DNA of 9,039 bases, from the NCBI GenBank assembly GCA_903829565.1, contig CAIKQM010000435.1:1-9039 (forward strand), in the 5' to 3' direction. This DNA is from an uncultured Planctomycetota bacterium (GTDB lineage: Bacteria > Planctomycetota > UBA1135 > GCA-002686595). Of this stretch, positions 7,243 through 9,039 are shown piece after piece (the stretch's first letter is position 1; every line of letters starts with the position of its first letter). The position numbers and the translations under genes were made by a program. Below the pieces are notes generated by a model. It was given only the letters and a program-made list of their open reading frames with translations, was not told where the DNA came from and ran no database searches.

Positions 7243-8663
7243 TGCGTCTATCCACGATCGCGGCCTGCGTGGCCGTTGTGTTCTGCACCTCGACCTTCGT
7301 CGCTGCGCCGGCTTGGGCTCAAGATCCCGCACCGGCTGCGGGCGAGACCAAGTCCGACAAGAAGACGGAGGACAAGTGGGTCGCGCTGACGGGCGGTGAC
7401 ATCTACACCGGCACCGGCGAGATGCTGCGCGGGGCCACGATCCTCGGCAAGAACGGCAAGATCGAGGCCATCGGCTACGACTTGGAGATCCCCAAGGATG
7501 CCAAGGTGCACAAGGTCGATGGGATGCGCGTGTATCCCGGCCTGGTCGCCATCTCTTCGCAAGGGTTGCTGGGTAACGCTGGTGGCGAGTTTGACGACAC
7601 CATCGACCCGTTCAACTCGCGCATGGTGCTGGGTCTCGCGGCCGGCATCACGACCACGGGTGCGGGCAGCGCAGCGGTGAAGCTCAAGCGTTTCACCGTC
7701 GATGGCGCTGTGGTGAATGAGCGTCTGTACTCGGTGTTCAGTTGGTCGGGCCGCAACCCGCGCACCAAGAGCGAATTGCGCGAGAAGTTCGCCGAGGCCG
7801 CGCGCTATGTGCGCGAGTTCCGCGAGTGGGAGCGCAAGGTCAAGGAGCAGAAGGACCTGCCCGAGCCCAAGAAGAGCGGCGTCGATGGCACGGTGCTGTC
7901 GGTCTTGCGCGGCGAGACACTCGCCAAGTTCAACGCCTCGGACCGTGATGACTTGCTGGGCATTGCGCGTTTGGCGCAAGAGTACGGCTTCCGTCCCGTG
8001 ATCGAAGGCTGTCAAGAAGGCTGGACAGTGGCCGATGAGCTGGGGCGCGCCGGTGCGCGCGTCATCTTGACGGCACGCGATCGCCGCTCGAAGGACGAGC
8101 AACAAGTAGCTGCTGGTGGCACGAGCATTGAGAATGCGGCCATCCTGCACAAGAGCGGCTGTATGGTGTCGGTGACGCCGCCGACGGAAGGTGTGGATCT
8201 CGGCGGCCTCGAAGGCCGCGACATCCGCATGCTGACCATCGAAGCGGGCTTCGCCGTGCGCGGTGGTTTGCCGGACAAGGCGGGCTTGGAAGCGATCACC
8301 ATCGTTCCGGCGCGCATCATGGGCATCTCGCACCGCGTGGGCTCGTTGGAGGTCGGCAAAGACTTTGACGTCCTCGTCACCGATGGCGACATCCTGCACT
8401 ACAAGACCTATGTGCAATGGGCCTTTGTCGATGGCCGCATGGCCTACGACAAGGAGAAGGAACTCTTCTACGCGCACATTCGTCCGCGCCCGCAAGCGGA
8501 GTTGAAGGTGGATGCCGGCGAGACGCCGCGTGGTGACGCGCCCAAGGAAGGCGAAACCAAGGAAGAGAAGCCCGAGGACAAGAAGGACGACAAACCGGAC
8601 GACAAGCCGGAAGAGAAGCCTGAGGAGAAGAAGGACGAGAAGAAGGAAGACAAGAAGGACTGA
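7242..8663 (+). CDS. Exported amidohydrolase-fold protein without HxH motif, charged C-terminal tail
   Basis: The start overlaps the stop of gene 5 as TGATG. The 473-residue product has a signal peptide (MRLSTIAACVAVVFC...APAWA, cut after Ala26). Fold landmarks remain: 'GKNGKIEAIGYDL', 'LGLAAGITTTGAGSAAVKL' and 'ISHRVGSLEVGKDFDVLV'. The PGxIDxHxH motif reads PGLVAISSQ, so the metal His positions are Ser105 and Gln107. The equivalent of the bridging Lys is lost ('RLYSVFSWSGRN'), as are the later His ('KFNASDRDD', 'VIEGCQEG') and the Asp ('VSVTPPTEG'). This makes it the most degenerate of the visible single-domain members. A helix 'REFREWERKVKEQK' sits where genes 1 and 5 start their inserts, but here the Lys/Glu/Asp-rich segment is instead a C-terminal tail (about 426-473). 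The tail could mediate binding to an oppositely charged partner, surface or metal. A structural or ligand-binding pseudoenzyme is the likeliest role. Confidence 0.88.
   Translation: MRLSTIAACVAVVFCTSTFVAAPAWAQDPAPAAGETKSDKKTEDKWVALTGGDIYTGTGEMLRGATILGKNGKIEAIGYDLEIPKDAKVHKVDGMRVYPGLVAISSQGLLGNAGGEFDDTIDPFNSRMVLGLAAGITTTGAGSAAVKLKRFTVDGAVVNERLYSVFSWSGRNPRTKSELREKFAEAARYVREFREWERKVKEQKDLPEPKKSGVDGTVLSVLRGETLAKFNASDRDDLLGIARLAQEYGFRPVIEGCQEGWTVADELGRAGARVILTARDRRSKDEQQVAAGGTSIENAAILHKSGCMVSVTPPTEGVDLGGLEGRDIRMLTIEAGFAVRGGLPDKAGLEAITIVPARIMGISHRVGSLEVGKDFDVLVTDGDILHYKTYVQWAFVDGRMAYDKEKELFYAHIRPRPQAELKVDAGETPRGDAPKEGETKEEKPEDKKDDKPDDKPEEKPEEKKDEKKEDKKD
8518..8660 (+). repeat. Lys/Glu/Asp-rich C-terminal tail of gene 6
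   Basis: The last 48 or so residues are almost only Lys, Glu, Asp and Pro, with repeating KPDDKPEEK-like units and near-repetitive DNA (GACAAGCCGGAAGAG). The tail follows the end of the amidohydrolase fold and runs to the stop codon. It is probably disordered in solution. Confidence 0.8.
8609..8634 (+). repeat. 26-nt exact direct repeat, copy 2
   Basis: Identical to 6549..6574 over 26 nt and in the same codon phase, within the tail of gene 6. This suggests a shared origin or exchange of the low-complexity cassette between genes 5 and 6. Chance convergence under strong composition bias cannot be excluded. Confidence 0.85.
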
Positions 8664-8685
8664 GCTTCTCCTGTCACGAATCTAC

Positions 8686-8728
8686 ACGCGGCGCGCACTC
8701 GTTGAGATTGCGCGCCGCGTTGTTGTGT
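8686..8728 (+). terminator. Rho-independent terminator candidate closing the operon
   Basis: A perfect 12-bp inverted repeat (ACGCGGCGCGCA at 8686-8697 and its complement at 8709-8720) encloses an 11-nt loop and begins 22 nt after the stop of gene 6. It is followed by TGTTGTGT, which is T-rich but not a pure T run. The stem is very GC-rich. Position and strength fit a transcription end. The rest of the 111-nt intergenic stretch holds the ribosome binding site of the next gene. Confidence 0.7.
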
Positions 8729-8760
8729 GAGGTGTACTTGACGGCTACCGCTTGGCAGCC

Positions 8761-8765
8761 AAGGA
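8761..8765 (+). promoter_or_regulatory. Ribosome binding site (AAGGA) for the glycosyltransferase-like gene
   Basis: AAGGA lies 9 nt before ATG 8775, with GGGA also at 8767-8770. It supports ATG 8775 over other starts. Its first bases are part of a short hairpin, CTTGG-CAG-CCAAG (8751-8763), which could partly mask the site; this is a weak 5-bp stem and its relevance is uncertain. Confidence 0.55.
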
Positions 8766-8774
8766 TGGGACTCG

Positions 8775-9039
8775 ATGTGGACTTCTGTTTCCAAGCGCAC
8801 TCAAGCGGTACTCGCTGCGCTCGTCGTACTGGTGGCGAGCTGCTGGCTCTATGTGGGAGCTGGCGAGCTAGGCCTATTGCGCATCGATGATCCCGATTAC
8901 CTCGAGCTCAACCCTTGGATCCGCGGCCTGACAGCCGCGAACTTGCAGCAGGTCTTCACCGAACCCTACTTTGCGAACTACTCGCCGCTGCACCTCGTGT
9001 CGTACATGCTCGACTATGAGATCAACGGCCTAGATCCGA
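8775..9039 (+). CDS. TMTC-like membrane O-glycosyltransferase, N-terminal fragment
   Basis: Only the first 88 residues are inside the window. After a basic start (KR at 7-8) there is one membrane helix (about 10-31), then 'LLRIDDPDYLELNPWIRGL', 'QQVFTEPYFANYSPLHLVSYMLDY' and 'INGLDP'. This order (acidic pair just after the first membrane helix, N-P, then a F-x-N-x-x-P-L-H/T-x-x-S-x-M-L-D-Y block) is the hallmark of the N-terminus of TMTC-like and related GT-C glycosyltransferases, which in bacteria usually end in TPR repeats. Such enzymes transfer a sugar from a lipid carrier on the outer face of the cytoplasmic membrane. Asp38 and Asp39 are the expected catalytic pair of the first external loop. 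The TPR part and remaining helices are out of view. It lies beyond the terminator, with its own ribosome binding site, and is probably a separate unit. Confidence 0.75.
   Translation, partial: MWTSVSKRTQAVLAALVVLVASCWLYVGAGELGLLRIDDPDYLELNPWIRGLTAANLQQVFTEPYFANYSPLHLVSYMLDYEINGLDP

Larger units (their letters stand above)
2..8663 (+). other. Probable operon of six exported amidohydrolase-superfamily paralogs
   Basis: Six genes follow head to tail on one strand. Junctions are TGATG (gene 1/2), 7-nt overlap (2/3), 15-nt gap (3/4), 28-nt gap (4/5) and TGATG (5/6). There is no room for internal terminators, and a strong hairpin follows gene 6. Every member keeps the C-terminal signature of the fold, of the form 'R(V/L)G.(I/L)(E/S).G.DAD', and the N-terminal 'DGKI..(I/V)G' strand pair where that part is visible. 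Genes 2, 3 and 4 keep the metal site; genes 1, 5 and 6 do not. The unit may extend upstream, because gene 1 enters from outside the window and no promoter is visible. The shared transcript is inferred from spacing. Confidence 0.85.

Noticed and set aside
5647..7332. A 561-codon open frame on the - strand, and similar long - strand frames at 3408..4619 and 7248..8495
   Set aside because: They lie opposite clear amidohydrolase genes, lack recognisable domains, and are Arg/His/Ala-rich as expected for frames open by GC-rich codon bias.
5938..8663. Genes 5 and 6 as decaying pseudogenes
   Set aside because: Frames, signal peptides, ribosome binding sites and fold landmarks are intact. Only the metal ligands are replaced, which fits a retained non-catalytic or altered role better than decay.
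8738..8766. Possible promoter TTGACG (8738-8743) with a -10 box 17 nt downstream
   Set aside because: The -10 position reads AAGGAT, a poor match that coincides with the ribosome binding site, so it is not a convincing promoter.
1..9039. tRNA, rRNA, CRISPR arrays, insertion sequences and attachment sites
   Set aside because: No cloverleaf, spaced repeats, terminal inverted repeats or transposase-like sequence were seen; coding sequence covers nearly all of the window.

Overview
The window is a GC-rich bacterial segment coding almost entirely on the + strand. It holds one tight block of six consecutive genes (2..8663), all paralogous amidohydrolase-superfamily proteins. The block ends at a strong GC-rich hairpin (8686..8720). 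After it comes the 5' end of an unrelated membrane glycosyltransferase-like gene (8775 to the window end). Exported amidohydrolase families, Lys/Glu/Asp-rich low-complexity segments in secreted proteins, and a TMTC-like O-glycosyltransferase with the 'DDP..LE.NPWI..L' N-terminus are together most reminiscent of Planctomycetota or a related lineage. That placement is inference and cannot be proved from the window.

Layout. (1) 2..2008: the 3' part of a large two-domain amidohydrolase-like protein whose start lies upstream of the window. Both visible parts lack expected metal-site residues, and domain 2 carries a charged linker plus an inserted beta-rich domain. (2) 2008..3291, (3) 3285..4595 and (4) 4611..5909: three single-domain amidohydrolases with complete-looking metal sites (HxH, a conserved Lys, two further His, and Asp). 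The first two carry ordinary signal peptides; the third carries a lipobox and is probably a lipoprotein. (5) 5938..7242 and (6) 7242..8663: two more exported members of the same fold that have lost the HxH motif. They carry Lys/Glu-rich tracts, internal in (5) and C-terminal in (6).

Genes 1-2 and 5-6 overlap as TGATG, genes 2-3 overlap by 7 nt, and the other gaps are 15 and 28 nt. This indicates one transcript with translational coupling. All five complete products carry export signals, so the encoded set should act outside the cytoplasm. The striking pattern is that the charged low-complexity segments occur only in the three proteins without an HxH motif, while the three proteins with intact sites lack them. 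A testable reading is a mixed assembly in which catalytic subunits work with pseudoenzyme subunits. The substrate cannot be deduced from the sequence.
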